Shown: positions 17,271-26,641, counted from the first letter of the stretch. The stretch: 64,000 nt of DNA from Kitasatospora viridis (GCF_007829815.1 NZ_VIWT01000001.1:930001-994000), one strand, 5' to 3'. The notes: generated from the sequence alone by a model not told the origin. Translations and numbers: made by a program.

Positions 17271-18671
17271 TCAGTCGCCGCCGTGGAAGACGCAGCCCAC
17301 CGCGGCGCCGCTGCCGACGCTGACCACCCCCACCGCCGGATCGGCGCTGGCCCGGACGAAGCCCCCGGCGTACCCGTCGTCCCCGTCGTCCCCGGCACCG
17401 CGCGCGCCCACGTACAGGCCCCAGTTGAGGAAGAGCTCCTGGAGCCCGCCGGCGCCGTCGGGGAACGGCTCGGCGGCGGGCCGCACCCGGTGCTGGAGCA
17501 CGAACGGGCCGTCCATGGCCGCGGCGACCTCGCGCTCCCACGCCGCCGGGTCGCTCTCCCAGCCGGCGGTGATGCCGTGGCCGCCGTGCAGCAGGGTCGG
17601 TTTCAGGATCAACTCGTGCCGGTGGGCCAGGGCGTGGGCCAGCGTGTCGACCCGGGCGCCGTCGGGGGCGGTGAGCCGCGGGCGCACGTACCGCGTCCAC
17701 GGCAGCAGCCGGTCGACGCAGGCCAGTTCGGCGGCGTCGAACAGGTCGCGGTGCCGCTCGTCGGAGAGGATCGCCAGGGTGCCCTTGTTGCCGTACAGTT
17801 CGGCGTCCAGCCGGCTGAACAGGCCCACCCGGCCCCGCTCGACGGCGAGCAGCAGCGGCTCCAGCTGGGCGGTCGCCACGGGGTCGGTGAGGTCCTCGGG
17901 CAGGAAGTACCGGAAGACCACGTCGACGGCCCGGCCGCCGACCGTCGGGCGGCCGTTCGGGTAGCTGAGCTCGCCGAGGTCGCAGGCGATCCCCTCGGCC
18001 CCGTGGTCGGCCAACTTCGCGGCGAACACCCGCAGTCGGGGTCCGACGACGGCGAAGTTGTCCACCGTGTCGACCACGGCGACCACGGGCGGCCGGTCGG
18101 CGGGAACGTGGGCGGCGCACTCGGCGCGCATGGTCCGCACCATGTGGCCCAGCGTGTCCTGGTAGCGGAGCCCGTGCCGGTGCACGAACTCCGCGAGCGG
18201 CGGGTAGGCCAGCATCGCGCGGTTGATGTCGGCGTTCTCGAAGCCGCCGAGCGCGCTGGTGAGGTTGAACTCCAGGAGCTTGAACCCGGCGCCGTCGTGG
18301 TAGAGGTCGGCCCGCCCCAGCGGGAGCAGCGTCCCGGTCCGGGCGCTGCGGGTGATCAGCGCCGACTGCCCGGGGTCCAGGCCGACGGCCGCCGCCAGCG
18401 CGGTGGTGCTGCCGCCGAACACCCGCTCCGGCAGCGAGCGCAGCAGCCGGTAGACGGTCTGGAGGTCCGCGACGACGGTGCGGCGCTCGCCCTCGCCGAG
18501 GAAGGCGGGGCCGTTCAGGAACCGGTCCTGGTACGCCAGGGTGAGGGTGGCCGAGTCCCGGGCGGCGGCCGCGGGGTGCTGACTGCCGGTCAGCGGGTGC
18601 TGCGCGAGCTGCTCCCCGTACGCGTGGCCCAGGCGCGATCTGGGCGGCTCGGGCGGGCTCGTGGTCGTCAT
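17271..18671 (-). CDS. ATP-grasp-type ligase, glutathionylspermidine-synthase-like (paralogue 1)
   Basis: 466 residues, soluble. It shares a pattern with the gene at 26.6 kb: LLEFNLTSALGGFE in the first half, an FSRLDAELYGNKGTLA segment, LLPWTRYVRPR, then ELILKPTLLHGGHGI as the likely nucleotide-binding Lys strand, and a closing FVLQHRV strand. I read this as a divergent ATP-grasp amide ligase related to glutathionylspermidine-synthase-like proteins; the exact family is uncertain. It would join a carboxylate to an amine at the cost of ATP. The minus-strand MFS gene lies just upstream and probably shares its transcript (60-base gap). Confidence 0.68.
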   Translation of the reverse strand: MTTTSPPEPPRSRLGHAYGEQLAQHPLTGSQHPAAAARDSATLTLAYQDRFLNGPAFLGEGERRTVVADLQTVYRLLRSLPERVFGGSTTALAAAVGLDPGQSALITRSARTGTLLPLGRADLYHDGAGFKLLEFNLTSALGGFENADINRAMLAYPPLAEFVHRHGLRYQDTLGHMVRTMRAECAAHVPADRPPVVAVVDTVDNFAVVGPRLRVFAAKLADHGAEGIACDLGELSYPNGRPTVGGRAVDVVFRYFLPEDLTDPVATAQLEPLLLAVERGRVGLFSRLDAELYGNKGTLAILSDERHRDLFDAAELACVDRLLPWTRYVRPRLTAPDGARVDTLAHALAHRHELILKPTLLHGGHGITAGWESDPAAWEREVAAAMDGPFVLQHRVRPAAEPFPDGAGGLQELFLNWGLYVGARGAGDDGDDGYAGGFVRASADPAVGVVSVGSGAAVGCVFHGGD

Positions 18672-18731
18672 GGCAGGTCCGGATTCGCTAGTAGGTGGTT
18701 CGGCTCGGGCCGGTCTCCGGCCGGCCCCGGC

Positions 18732-19997
18732 TCAGTTCGGCTGCGCGAGCGAGGCGCTCTGCTCGGCCCGGGTGATCCAGCGGTGCCGGGCGCCGACCAG
18801 CAGCGCCACCGCGACGACCGCCATGACGACCGCGCCGGCGCCGAACACGGCGCGGGTGCCGACCGCGGCGGCGACCAGGCCGCCGACCGCCGCACCGACG
18901 GGCAGTCCGCCCCAGGCGACCAGCCGGTACACGCTGTTCGCCCGCCCGAGCAGGTGCTGCGGCACCAGGGTCTGCCGCAGCACGACCACGACGACGTTCC
19001 AGGTCACCGTCCCGCAGGCGAAGATCATCAGGGCCGCGCCGGCCGCGTACGCCGAGGGCACGGCGGCCAGCACCGTCTCGCTCACCGTGATCAGCACCGC
19101 GGTGGCGACCAACGCGCCTTCCCGGCCCAGGCGTTGGCTCAGCGCGGGGGCGAACCGGGCGGCCAGGACGGCGCCCAGGGCCTGGCAGGCGAGCAGCACG
19201 CCGTACCCGAAGGCGCCCAGGTGGAGCACCTTCCCGCTGTACACCACGAGCACGGCGAGCATCGCGTTCCCGGCCAGGTTGATGACGCAGGACACCAGGG
19301 CGAGGCTGCGCATCAGGCGGTGCGAGAACAGCCACTTGGCGCCGGCCATCATCTCCGACAGCACGCTCGCGCCGGCCGGTCCGCGCTCGATCGGCCGGGT
19401 GCGGCGGATCCGGCTGATCAGGGCGGCGGAGCACAGGAAGCTGGCCCCGTCCACGCCGAAGGGCAGGGCCACGGCCACGCCGAAGATCAGCGCGCCGAGC
19501 AGCGGGCCGATGAACCCGGTGCCCGCCTCCTGCACGCCCATGATGCGGGCGTTGGCGACGGACAGCCCGTCCTGCGGGGTGATGAACGGCACCAGCACCT
19601 GGGCGGCGTTGCGGCTGAGCACCTCGCCGGTGCCGAGCAGGAACATGCACCCGTAGAGCAGCGGCAGCCCGCCCCAGCCGCCGAGGATCCCGGCGGTGAG
19701 CGTCGCGAGCACGAGGGCCCGGGTGACGTCGACCCGCACCATCATCTTGCGGATGTCGACGCGGTCGCCCACCAGCCCGGCCGGTATGCCGAACAGCACG
19801 AACGGCGCGGTGAAGGCGACCGAGGCCGCGCCGATCAGCAGCGGGTCGCTGGTCAACCGGGAGGCCAGCAGCGGGCTCGCGGCGATGGTGGCCCCGTCAC
19901 CGAGCGAGGAGACGGCGGCGGACCACCACAGCTTGGAGAAGTCACGGCCCAGGCGCAGCCGTTGGGTGCCGGCCCGCTCCGTCGTCAATGCGCTCAT
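18732..19997 (-). CDS. MFS transporter (probable product exporter 1)
   Basis: 421 residues from ATG 19997, with about twelve hydrophobic segments and the MFS loop 2-3 motif GLVGDRVDIRKMM. This branch is typical of efflux proteins beside antibiotic clusters. I prefer the ATG at 19997 over upstream in-frame codons because the first hydrophobic segment starts 25 residues later and because an 11-codon reading frame with a strong ribosome site overlaps it by ATGA. Role inferred: export of the product or self-protection. Confidence 0.85.
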   Translation of the reverse strand: MSALTTERAGTQRLRLGRDFSKLWWSAAVSSLGDGATIAASPLLASRLTSDPLLIGAASVAFTAPFVLFGIPAGLVGDRVDIRKMMVRVDVTRALVLATLTAGILGGWGGLPLLYGCMFLLGTGEVLSRNAAQVLVPFITPQDGLSVANARIMGVQEAGTGFIGPLLGALIFGVAVALPFGVDGASFLCSAALISRIRRTRPIERGPAGASVLSEMMAGAKWLFSHRLMRSLALVSCVINLAGNAMLAVLVVYSGKVLHLGAFGYGVLLACQALGAVLAARFAPALSQRLGREGALVATAVLITVSETVLAAVPSAYAAGAALMIFACGTVTWNVVVVVLRQTLVPQHLLGRANSVYRLVAWGGLPVGAAVGGLVAAAVGTRAVFGAGAVVMAVVAVALLVGARHRWITRAEQSASLAQPN

Positions 19998-20029
19998 GAC
20001 GCCGTGCGGCGGTGCAGCCGACAGTCCAT
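19994..20029 (-). CDS. Possible 11-residue leader peptide upstream of the MFS gene
   Basis: A short frame (MDCRLHRRTAS) begins with ATG seven bases after a strong GGAGGGG site and ends in TGA overlapping the MFS start codon (ATGA). The MFS ATG itself has no ribosome site, so translation may depend on ribosomes finishing this leader. Seen: frame, site and overlap. Inferred: translational coupling. Confidence 0.5.
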   Translation of the reverse strand: MDCRLHRRTAS

Positions 20030-20073
20030 TGGTTTCCCCTCCGAGGTGCCGCAGCGTTGTTGACGCCCCATCA

Positions 20074-20123
20074 GTCCGTATCGGTCCGTATCGGTCCGTA
20101 CACCGGTCCGTGCACCGGTCCGT
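20074..20123. repeat. Five direct repeats of GTCCGT (possible operator array)
   Basis: GTCCGT occurs at 20074, 20084, 20094, 20106 and 20118, mostly as CGGTCCGT, with steps of 10, 10, 12 and 12 bases. That is close to one helical turn per copy. The array lies upstream of the MFS leader, in the divergent region between the exporter and the aldehyde-dehydrogenase operon. Such phased repeats are a common layout for regulator binding in Streptomyces clusters; the regulator is not identified. Confidence 0.55.
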
Positions 20124-20129
20124 CGTCAT

Positions 20130-20611
20130 CGACCGAGGCCCGTCCGGTCAGGAGCACGCGGTTGCCGACAATAGTCGGCGTCCACGGCGGCGTCGAGGGA
20201 AAGATCGGCCCCACCGGCCGAGCTGGCCGAACGCCTCCGGAGAAGATCGAATTCCGTCTGACTGGAGGGGGGTCGTGCCCCGCAGTCTTCTGATATGTTC
20301 GCCGCCGCTGGGCGCTGAATCGACGCGGCCGATGTGCATGATGGGGAGGGCATGCCGCTCAACGGCCTTTCACACACTGTGTATTGACACGCAGTTCGTG
20401 CTTGCGCGTGATCGACTCGGCGCGACGACGAACGTCCGCGAATTCTTGAGTTTCCGCGTCCTCCGCACGCGACCGCTCGTCGACCTCCTCTTCCTCGCGA
20501 AACGCGTCGACGCACCGTCCGGCACCGAGGACATCCCCACACATCACCTGAGTGTCTGCAATCAGGGCCGCCACAAGCAGCCGCGCGCATCGAAGGATGA
20601 GGGCAACGTTC
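20130..20611. promoter_or_regulatory. Intergenic control region upstream of the 20.7-30.0 kb operon
   Basis: About 480 bases with no convincing gene. At 20372-20382 there is a perfect dyad (ACACA-C-TGTGT) inside TTTCACACACTGTGTAT, directly followed by TTGACA (20384-20389), a possible -35 box. A similar TTCACAC-type dyad lies in front of the LuxR regulator at 38.8 kb. The region probably holds the promoter of the plus-strand operon. I cannot fix the transcription start. Confidence 0.45.
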
Positions 20612-20719
20612 ATGGGAACCTGCGAACCGGATGCGGTGAGGAACACCACCACCACTCGCCGTTGCCCCTTAGGCCGTCGGCGGACCTGCCGCCCCGGGTC
20701 CCCCGGAGGCAGACCTTGA
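20612..20719 (+). CDS. Candidate leader peptide (35 aa) with a TTA codon, coupled to the aldehyde dehydrogenase gene
   Basis: ATG at 20612 follows a GAGGG stretch; an internal GTG at 20636 is an alternative start. The frame runs in phase through a Thr run (TTTT), RRCPLGRRR and ends in TGA overlapping the TTG start of the next gene. The Leu codon at 20669-20671 is TTA, which in Streptomyces is read only by the bldA tRNA. Seen: frame, TTA codon, overlap. Inferred: translation of the operon may depend on passage through this leader. Confidence 0.45.
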   Translation: MGTCEPDAVRNTTTTRRCPLGRRRTCRPGSPGGRP

Positions 20720-21645
20720 GTCCCGCGGCGGGTCTGCGCGGCGCCCGTCCCGAGGTCGCCGAACCCGTGACGGTCGCCGTCATCGGGACGGGGGCGATCG
20801 GCCGGGACCTGGTGAGCAAGATCGACCGGTCGCCGGCCCTGGAGTGCCGGCTGGTGGCCGGACGCAATCCGCAGTCGGCCGGCCTGCGGTACGCCGAGGG
20901 CCTCGGCCTCGCCACCACGGCCGGCGGCATCGAGGCCGTGCTGGCGGCCCCGCGCCCGTTCGACGTCGTCTTCGACGCCACCAGCGCCGCCTCCCACCGG
21001 GAGCACTGGCCGCTGCTGGAGCCGCTCGGGACGCTGGTGATCGACCTGACACCCAGCAAGGTCGGGCAGATGGTGGCGCCCACCGTGACCGGCGTGTCGC
21101 CGGCCACCGGACGCAACGTCAACCTGATCAGCTGCGGCGGCCAGGCGGCCGTCCCGATCGTGCACGCGCTCGCCGCCGAGTTCCCGGTGACCTACTTCGA
21201 GGTCGTCTCGACCGTGGCCAGCGAGGTCGCGGGCCGCGCGACCCGGATGAACCTCGACGAGTACGTGGCGACCACCGGCCAGGCCGTGACGGCGTTCTCC
21301 GGCGTGACCGACGTCAAGGCGATCCTCAACATCAGTCCGGCGGTGCCGCCGGCCACCTTCCGCACGGCCGTCCACGCCCGACTGGCCGGCGCCGACCCGG
21401 TGGCGGTGCGCGCGGTGGCCGAGCGGGTGGCCGAGCGGGTGCGGTCGTTCGCCCCCGGCTACCAGGTCGTCGCCTGCACGGCGGCCGGCGACCTGGTGAC
21501 GATCACCCTCCAGGTGCTGGCGCACAGCGACGTGCTGCCGCCGTACGCCGGCAACCTCGACATCATCAACTCCGCCGCCGTCATGGTCGCCGAGCAGTAC
21601 GCGACCCGGCCGGACCGGGCGTCCCGCACGGGGGTGATCTCATGA
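20716..21645 (+). CDS. Acetaldehyde dehydrogenase (acylating), DmpF/MhpF-like
   Basis: 309 residues from a TTG start, chosen because GGAGG lies six bases upstream; no ATG or GTG fits as well. NAD motif [11 protein letters not shown], nucleophilic Cys in NLISCGGQA, and C-terminal [21 protein letters not shown], all typical of DmpF. The enzyme turns an aldehyde plus CoA and NAD into acyl-CoA. It forms a channelled complex with the aldolase DmpG, encoded next (ATGA overlap). In a biosynthetic cluster the pair could make an acyl-CoA from a hydroxy-oxo acid, or run in reverse to build the hydroxy-oxo acid. Confidence 0.92.
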   Translation: MSPAAGLRGARPEVAEPVTVAVIGTGAIGRDLVSKIDRSPALECRLVAGRNPQSAGLRYAEGLGLATTAGGIEAVLAAPRPFDVVFDATSAASHREHWPLLEPLGTLVIDLTPSKVGQMVAPTVTGVSPATGRNVNLISCGGQAAVPIVHALAAEFPVTYFEVVSTVASEVAGRATRMNLDEYVATTGQAVTAFSGVTDVKAILNISPAVPPATFRTAVHARLAGADPVAVRAVAERVAERVRSFAPGYQVVACTAAGDLVTITLQVLAHSDVLPPYAGNLDIINSAAVMVAEQYATRPDRASRTGVIS

Positions 21646-22655
21646 AGCGGCTGGTGATCCACGACCCGACGCTGCGCGACGGCCAGCACGCGGTCCGGCA
21701 CGGGCTCGGGCTCACCGCGCTGCGCCGCTACGCGCAGGCGGCGGACGCCGCCCGGATCCCGGTGGTGGAGGTCGGCCACGGCAACGGCCTGGGCGCCTCC
21801 TCGCTGCAGGTCGGGCAGGCCGCGGTGAGCGACGACGAGATGCTCTCGACCGTGCGCGAGGCGCTGGGCCACAGCCGGCTGGGCGTCTTCATGCTGCCCG
21901 GCTGGGGCACCTCCGCGGACCTGCGGCGGGCGATCGGCCACGGGGCCGAGGTCTTCCGGATCGGCGTGCACGCCACCGAGGTGACGCTGGCCGAGCGCCA
22001 CCTGGGCTTCCTGCGGGACGCGGGCGTCGAGGCCCAGTGCATGCTGATGATGAGTCACATGGCCTCCCCCGAGGTGCTGGCCGAGCAGGCCGCGCGGGCC
22101 GTCGGGTACGGGGCGCAGGCCGTGGGGATCATGGACTCTGCGGGCCACTTCCTCCCCGCCGACGTGAGCGCACGGATCGGCGCGATCGTCGAGGCGGTCG
22201 GCACCGTCCCGGTGGTCTTCCACGGGCACGACAACCTCGGGATGGCCGTGGCCAACTCGGTGGCCGCGGCGGACGCCGGCGCCGGGATCCTCGACGGCTG
22301 CGCCCGCGGCTTCGGCGCCGGCGCGGGCAACACCCAACTCGAAGTGCTGGTACCGGTGCTGGAGCGCAGCGGGTACACCACCGGCATCGACCTGTACGCG
22401 CTGCTGGACGCCGCCGACCTCGCCGAGCGCGAGCTCATGCCGGCGCCACCGGTGACCGGCTCGATGAGCATCGTCAGCGGGCTGGCCGGAGTGTTCTCCG
22501 GTTTCAAGCACCGGGTCGTCGAACTCTGCGCCGGCACCGGGGTGGACCCGCGCGACGTCTTCTTCGAACTCGGACGGCGCCAGGCCATCGCCGGCCAGGA
22601 GGACCTGATCGTGGACGTGGTGGCGGAGCTGAGCAGCCGCGCCACCGACAGCTGA
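21642..22655 (+). CDS. 4-Hydroxy-2-oxovalerate aldolase, DmpG/MhpE-like
   Basis: 337 residues, DRE-TIM (HMGL-like) barrel: [13 protein letters not shown] at the N-terminus (divalent-metal Asp and catalytic Arg), [13 protein letters not shown], the [12 protein letters not shown] segment with metal-binding His residues, and a C-terminal communication domain. It splits 4-hydroxy-2-oxo acids to pyruvate and an aldehyde, or condenses them. It is coupled to DmpF. The usual catabolic partners of meta-cleavage pathways are absent, so the pair serves the biosynthetic pathway here (inference). Confidence 0.92.
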   Translation: MKRLVIHDPTLRDGQHAVRHGLGLTALRRYAQAADAARIPVVEVGHGNGLGASSLQVGQAAVSDDEMLSTVREALGHSRLGVFMLPGWGTSADLRRAIGHGAEVFRIGVHATEVTLAERHLGFLRDAGVEAQCMLMMSHMASPEVLAEQAARAVGYGAQAVGIMDSAGHFLPADVSARIGAIVEAVGTVPVVFHGHDNLGMAVANSVAAADAGAGILDGCARGFGAGAGNTQLEVLVPVLERSGYTTGIDLYALLDAADLAERELMPAPPVTGSMSIVSGLAGVFSGFKHRVVELCAGTGVDPRDVFFELGRRQAIAGQEDLIVDVVAELSSRATDS

Positions 22656-22669
22656 GGAGGACGGACGAC

Positions 22670-23536
22670 GTGGCAGTACCGCAGAGCGTGCCCGGGACCA
22701 ACGGGACGGCGGGCGTGGAAGTCGCCCGGATGTCGTTCGAGGAGTTCACCGCCGTCGGCCCCCGGGGGCTGTACGCGGCCGACCGCCCGGTGGTGGTCCG
22801 ACTCCCGAGCAGCGTGCAGGGACTCGGCCGGGAGGAGGTGGCGGCGCGGCTGGCCGAGATGACCGTCACGCTGTTCACCGAGCCCGGCGACAAGAACTTC
22901 CCGGGCCGCTGGGAGACCCGGGACATCAAGCTCCGCGAGTTCTTCGCGGACGAGCGGAACCTCACCGCCTCGGACACCTGGCACCGGGTGGTGTCGAACA
23001 TCCGCAGCAGCCCGGCCGACGTGAACGCCGTCATCGGGTTCGACGCCGAGGAGCTCTTCGGCTACGGCAACGCCCTGTACGCGGCGAACCTGTGGATCAG
23101 CCACCAGGGCGTCTTCACCAAGAGCCACTTCGACGAGTTCGAGAACTTCAACATCGCGCTCGAAGGCCGCAAGCGGTTCATCATCGCGCCGCCCGGCGTG
23201 CGGGACTACTACCCGAGGTCGGTGCTGCGCGGGTACGGCGACAAGTCCCAGGTGGTCGACCTCGACGACGCCGACCTGGCGCGCTACCCGAGGCTGGCCG
23301 CCAAGCTCGCGCAGCGCCGCGACTTCGTCCTCGAACCCGGCCACATGCTCTACCTGCCGCTCGGCTGGTGGCACCAGGCCGAGTCGCTGGACGACCTGAA
23401 CATCAACGTCAATTTCTGGCTCAAGTCCAAGAAGATCCTCCGCAGGCCGCACGTGCTCGGCATCGCGCTGTACACGTACGCCTACCGGAGGTTCAAGGGC
23501 GTCTACAGCTACAAGCCCACCGAGGTGAACTCCTGA
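22670..23536 (+). CDS. Cupin_8/JmjC-type 2-oxoglutarate Fe(II) oxygenase
   Basis: 288 residues from GTG 22670, chosen because GGAGGA lies just upstream. The Fe(II) triad is visible: HxD in KSHFDEFENF (His153, Asp155) and distal His235 in LGWWHQAES. Lys168 in GRKRF lies in the region of the usual oxoglutarate contact. The family hydroxylates amino acids, peptides or protein side chains. Its stop overlaps the alpha-oxoamine synthase start by one base, suggesting it acts on the same intermediate. Confidence 0.87.
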   Translation: MAVPQSVPGTNGTAGVEVARMSFEEFTAVGPRGLYAADRPVVVRLPSSVQGLGREEVAARLAEMTVTLFTEPGDKNFPGRWETRDIKLREFFADERNLTASDTWHRVVSNIRSSPADVNAVIGFDAEELFGYGNALYAANLWISHQGVFTKSHFDEFENFNIALEGRKRFIIAPPGVRDYYPRSVLRGYGDKSQVVDLDDADLARYPRLAAKLAQRRDFVLEPGHMLYLPLGWWHQAESLDDLNINVNFWLKSKKILRRPHVLGIALYTYAYRRFKGVYSYKPTEVNS

Positions 23537-24777
23537 TGAGCGAGCGCAAGTCCATCACTCCCACCCACCGGTACCGCAACAACGACAAACTCATCGGGAT
23601 CGGCAACGCGTTCTGGAACACGTCCTACGAGAACGGGGTCGCCGGCATCGTCGGCGACCTCCAGGACGGCGTGTTCCACATGCCCGACGGGCACGAGTTC
23701 GTCAACTTCACGGTCTGCTCCTACCTGGACCTGGACACCCACCCCAAGGTGATCGACGGCGCGGTCGAATCGCTGCGCCGCTTCGGCGTGCTGGACCACT
23801 GCATCCCGCGCACCCGGGTCCAGACGCCGGTGCTGCTGGAGCTGGAGGAGTCGCTCGGCGAGCTGTTCGGCGCGACGGTGATCAGCGCGCTCTCCACCGC
23901 GGCGGCCAGCACCGGCCTGCTCCCGCTGATCGCCTCGGGCCACCTGGGCGACGGCACCCGGCCGCTGATGGTCTTCGACAAGAACGCCCACGTCTCGATG
24001 GGCAACGCCAAGCCGAACTGCGCCGACGAGACCGAGGTGGTGACCAGCCGTCACCACGACCTCGACTTCCTCGCCGACATGTGCCGCAGCTACCAGCGGG
24101 TCTGCTACGTGGTCGACGGCTCGGACAGCCTCGGCGGGTACGCGCCGGTCGCCGAACTGGCCGAACTCCAGGAGAAGTACAACCTGCTGGTCTTCTACGA
24201 CGACTCGCACTCGCTCTCCGCCTACGGCGAGCGCGGCATCGGCTACGTGCGCTCGCACTCCCCCGTGCTGGACGAGCGGACCATCACCGTGGCGACCCTG
24301 ACCAAGGGCTTCGGGGCCGGCGGCACGGCGATCCTGCTCGACGGCTACCCCGAGCAGACCCGGCGGCTCATCGAGCGCTTCGCCGGCCCGCTGGGCTACT
24401 CGCAGAAGATGAACGCCGCCGCGGTGGGTGCGGCGCTCGCCTCCGCCGAGATCCACCGCACCGAGGAACTGACCGAGCTGCAGGGGAGGTTGCGCACGAA
24501 CATCGCGCTGTTCGACTCGCTGGTCACCACCGAGCAGGCCGAGAGCACCTTCCCGATCCGCGTCGTGCCGATGACCGACGAGACCGTCGTCGAGGCCGCC
24601 CGGCAGGTCTTCGCGGCCGGCTTCTACACCTCGCCGGTGTTCTTCCCGATCGTCGCCCGCGGCACCGCCGGACTGCGCGTGATGCTGCGGGCCGGCCAGA
24701 CCGAGGACCAGATCAGGCGGCTCGCCGCCGCGCTGGTCCGGGCCGGGGCCCGCCCGGGGGCCGGGGTGGCCGAGTGA
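23536..24777 (+). CDS. Alpha-oxoamine synthase (PLP, KBL/SPT/CqsA-like)
   Basis: 413 residues, fold-type I. The PLP Lys is Lys257 in TLTKGFGAGG; FYDDSHSLSAYG supplies Asp223 and His225; SALSTAAASTGLLPLI is the cofactor phosphate region. Family members condense an amino acid with an acyl-thioester and lose CO2 to give an alpha-amino ketone. Neighbours that make or consume acyl-CoA (DmpF, CitE-like, MaoC) make a CoA-linked partner plausible. A 1-aminoalkyl ketone could be one end of the product. Confidence 0.87.
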   Translation: MSERKSITPTHRYRNNDKLIGIGNAFWNTSYENGVAGIVGDLQDGVFHMPDGHEFVNFTVCSYLDLDTHPKVIDGAVESLRRFGVLDHCIPRTRVQTPVLLELEESLGELFGATVISALSTAAASTGLLPLIASGHLGDGTRPLMVFDKNAHVSMGNAKPNCADETEVVTSRHHDLDFLADMCRSYQRVCYVVDGSDSLGGYAPVAELAELQEKYNLLVFYDDSHSLSAYGERGIGYVRSHSPVLDERTITVATLTKGFGAGGTAILLDGYPEQTRRLIERFAGPLGYSQKMNAAAVGAALASAEIHRTEELTELQGRLRTNIALFDSLVTTEQAESTFPIRVVPMTDETVVEAARQVFAAGFYTSPVFFPIVARGTAGLRVMLRAGQTEDQIRRLAAALVRAGARPGAGVAE

Positions 24778-25661
24778 CCGGCACGGCCAGGGCGGTGCCG
24801 CGCAGCATCCTGTACACGCCCGCCCTGTCGCTGGAGCGGGTGGTGAAGGCCTGGTCGTACGACGCGGACGTCCACCTGATCGACCTTGAGGACTCCGTAC
24901 CGCCCGCCGACAAGCCGGCCGCCCGCGCGGTCTGCCGGGCCGCGCTGGAGCAGGCGCCGCGACCGCAGAACCTCGCCGTGCGGATCAACGAACTCGGCAG
25001 CCTCGCCGCGCTGCACGACCTCCTGATGCTGACGGACAGTCAGATCAGGCCCGGCATCGTGCTGATGACGATGGTGACCTCGGCGGACGAGGTCGACCTG
25101 CTGCGCCGGATGCTGGCCTCGGCGGGCGCGTTCCCGGAGGTCTACGTGACAGTGGAGACGGTCGAGGCGGTCACCCGGATCGACTCGATCGCCGGCGCCG
25201 CCGACGGCCTGGTGTTCGGCTCCGCCGACCTGGCCGCCACGCTCGGCGTCGACATCGGCTGGGAGGCCATGCAGGCGGCCCGTCAGGCGATGGCGATGGC
25301 CTGCGCCCGGTTCGGCACGGCCTGCATCGACACGGCCAACTACCGGCTCGCCGAGCCGGCGGTCCTCACCGAGGAGACCACCCGGGTGCGGGCCCTCGGC
25401 TTCCACGGCAAGGCGACCGTGCACCCGCGCGAACTCGACGTGATCAACCGGATCCTGCGGCCCCGGCCCGACGAACTGGCGCTGGCCCGCCGGGTGGCGC
25501 GGGCCGTGGCCGCGGCCGACGGCGGGATCGCCGTCCTGGACGGCAACATGGTCGGCCCGCCGTTCGCCCGGCTGGCCCGCGACACGGTCGCGCGCGGCGA
25601 CGCCTGGACCAGCCGGTTCGGCGTCTGCGTCACCGGGACCGCAGACGGTGGCGAGGCATGA
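24774..25661 (+). CDS. CitE/HpcH-HpaI-family lyase (malyl-CoA or beta-methylmalyl-CoA lyase-like)
   Basis: 295 residues from GTG 24774 (GTGA overlap with the synthase). Features: RSILYTPAL, HLIDLEDSVPP (metal Asp region), VYVTVETVEAV with the metal-binding Glu, LVFGSADLAATLG, and GFHGKATVHP near the C-terminus. These match CitE-like enzymes that split or form 3-hydroxyacyl-CoA thioesters (malyl, methylmalyl, citramalyl). The presence of a MaoC hydratase four genes downstream fits a dehydration-hydration-aldol sequence on a CoA ester. Confidence 0.88.
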   Translation: MTGTARAVPRSILYTPALSLERVVKAWSYDADVHLIDLEDSVPPADKPAARAVCRAALEQAPRPQNLAVRINELGSLAALHDLLMLTDSQIRPGIVLMTMVTSADEVDLLRRMLASAGAFPEVYVTVETVEAVTRIDSIAGAADGLVFGSADLAATLGVDIGWEAMQAARQAMAMACARFGTACIDTANYRLAEPAVLTEETTRVRALGFHGKATVHPRELDVINRILRPRPDELALARRVARAVAAADGGIAVLDGNMVGPPFARLARDTVARGDAWTSRFGVCVTGTADGGEA

Positions 25662-26641
25662 CCGCCGAACCGCTGATGATCCGCGCCGCCGACATGGCCG
25701 GCGCCGCACCGATGACCCGGGTGGTCGACGTGCTCGGCGAGATGTTCGTCGACCTGGCCGCCGGCCTGACCCGCTCCCCGGCCCGCACCGTGCTCGAACA
25801 CGGCGACCGGCGGGTCCTGCTGGTCAGCCCCGCCGTCTGGGAGCAGCGCGGGGTGGGCAGCGTGAAGGTCACCACGCTCACCCCGGACAACCCGGCGCGC
25901 GGCCTGCCGCTGATCCACGGGATCGTCGCGCTCACCGACCTGACCACGGGTCAGGTCACCGCCCTGCTCGACGGCGCCGAGCTCACCGCCGTGCGCACCG
26001 GCGCGGTCGCCGCGCTGGCGACCCGCTGCTGCACCCCGGACGACACCGACGAGCTGGCCGTGATCGGCGCGGGGGTGCAGGCGCGCGCCCTGATCAGGGC
26101 GGTCTCGGCGGTGCGCCCGATCCGCACCGTCCGGATCCACTCGCGCACCCGGGCCGGCGCCGAGCGGCTCGCGGACTGGGTGCGGCACACCGCGCCCGGC
26201 CCGGTCCGCGCGACGGTCCACGACACCGCACGGGACGCCGTCACCGACGCGGCGATCATCTGCACGGCCACCTCCACCGACGACGCCGCACCCGTGGTGC
26301 ACGCGGACTGGGTGGCCGCCGGGGCGCACGTGAACGTGATCGGCGGCACCCACCCGGACGCCGTCGAGCTCGACCCGGCCCTGCTGGCCCGCGCCCTGAC
26401 CGTGGTCGAGGACCGGACCGCCGCGCTGGACGGCGCGGGCGAGGTCCGGGCGGCCCTGGCCGGCGGCCTGATCGAGGCCGAGGACCTGTACGAGCTGGGC
26501 GGGTTGGCGGGCGGCGAGGTCGCCGTCGCCGGCCGGACCTCGGTCCTGCGCACGGTCGGCATGGCCATCGAGGACACGGCCGCCGCGGTGGCGCTGTTCG
26601 GACACGTGACAGAGAGAGGTTCGTCGGATGGACACGCATGA
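25658..26641 (+). CDS. Ornithine cyclodeaminase / mu-crystallin family enzyme
   Basis: 327 residues. VGSVKVTTLTPDN holds the substrate-contacting Lys, ELTAVRTGAVAALAT is the conserved RTGA helix, and VIGAGVQARA is the NAD-binding glycine loop. The family includes ornithine and lysine cyclodeaminases, SbnB-type dehydrogenases and imine reductases. Candidate roles are ring closure of a diamino acid (for example the DADH-type acid) or oxidation/reduction of an amine. ATGA overlap with the CitE-like gene; the 3' end overlaps the next gene by 14 bases. Confidence 0.86.
   Translation: MTAEPLMIRAADMAGAAPMTRVVDVLGEMFVDLAAGLTRSPARTVLEHGDRRVLLVSPAVWEQRGVGSVKVTTLTPDNPARGLPLIHGIVALTDLTTGQVTALLDGAELTAVRTGAVAALATRCCTPDDTDELAVIGAGVQARALIRAVSAVRPIRTVRIHSRTRAGAERLADWVRHTAPGPVRATVHDTARDAVTDAAIICTATSTDDAAPVVHADWVAAGAHVNVIGGTHPDAVELDPALLARALTVVEDRTAALDGAGEVRAALAGGLIEAEDLYELGGLAGGEVAVAGRTSVLRTVGMAIEDTAAAVALFGHVTERGSSDGHA

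Noticed and set aside
17283-20063. Plus-strand open frame of 926 codons
   Set aside because: Runs antisense through both the ATP-grasp gene and the MFS gene; low-complexity His/Gln/Arg translation without motifs.
20126-20590. Minus-strand frame of 154 codons in the 20.1-20.6 kb gap
   Set aside because: Arg/Ser/Cys-rich translation with no motif; lies in the control region between divergent operons.
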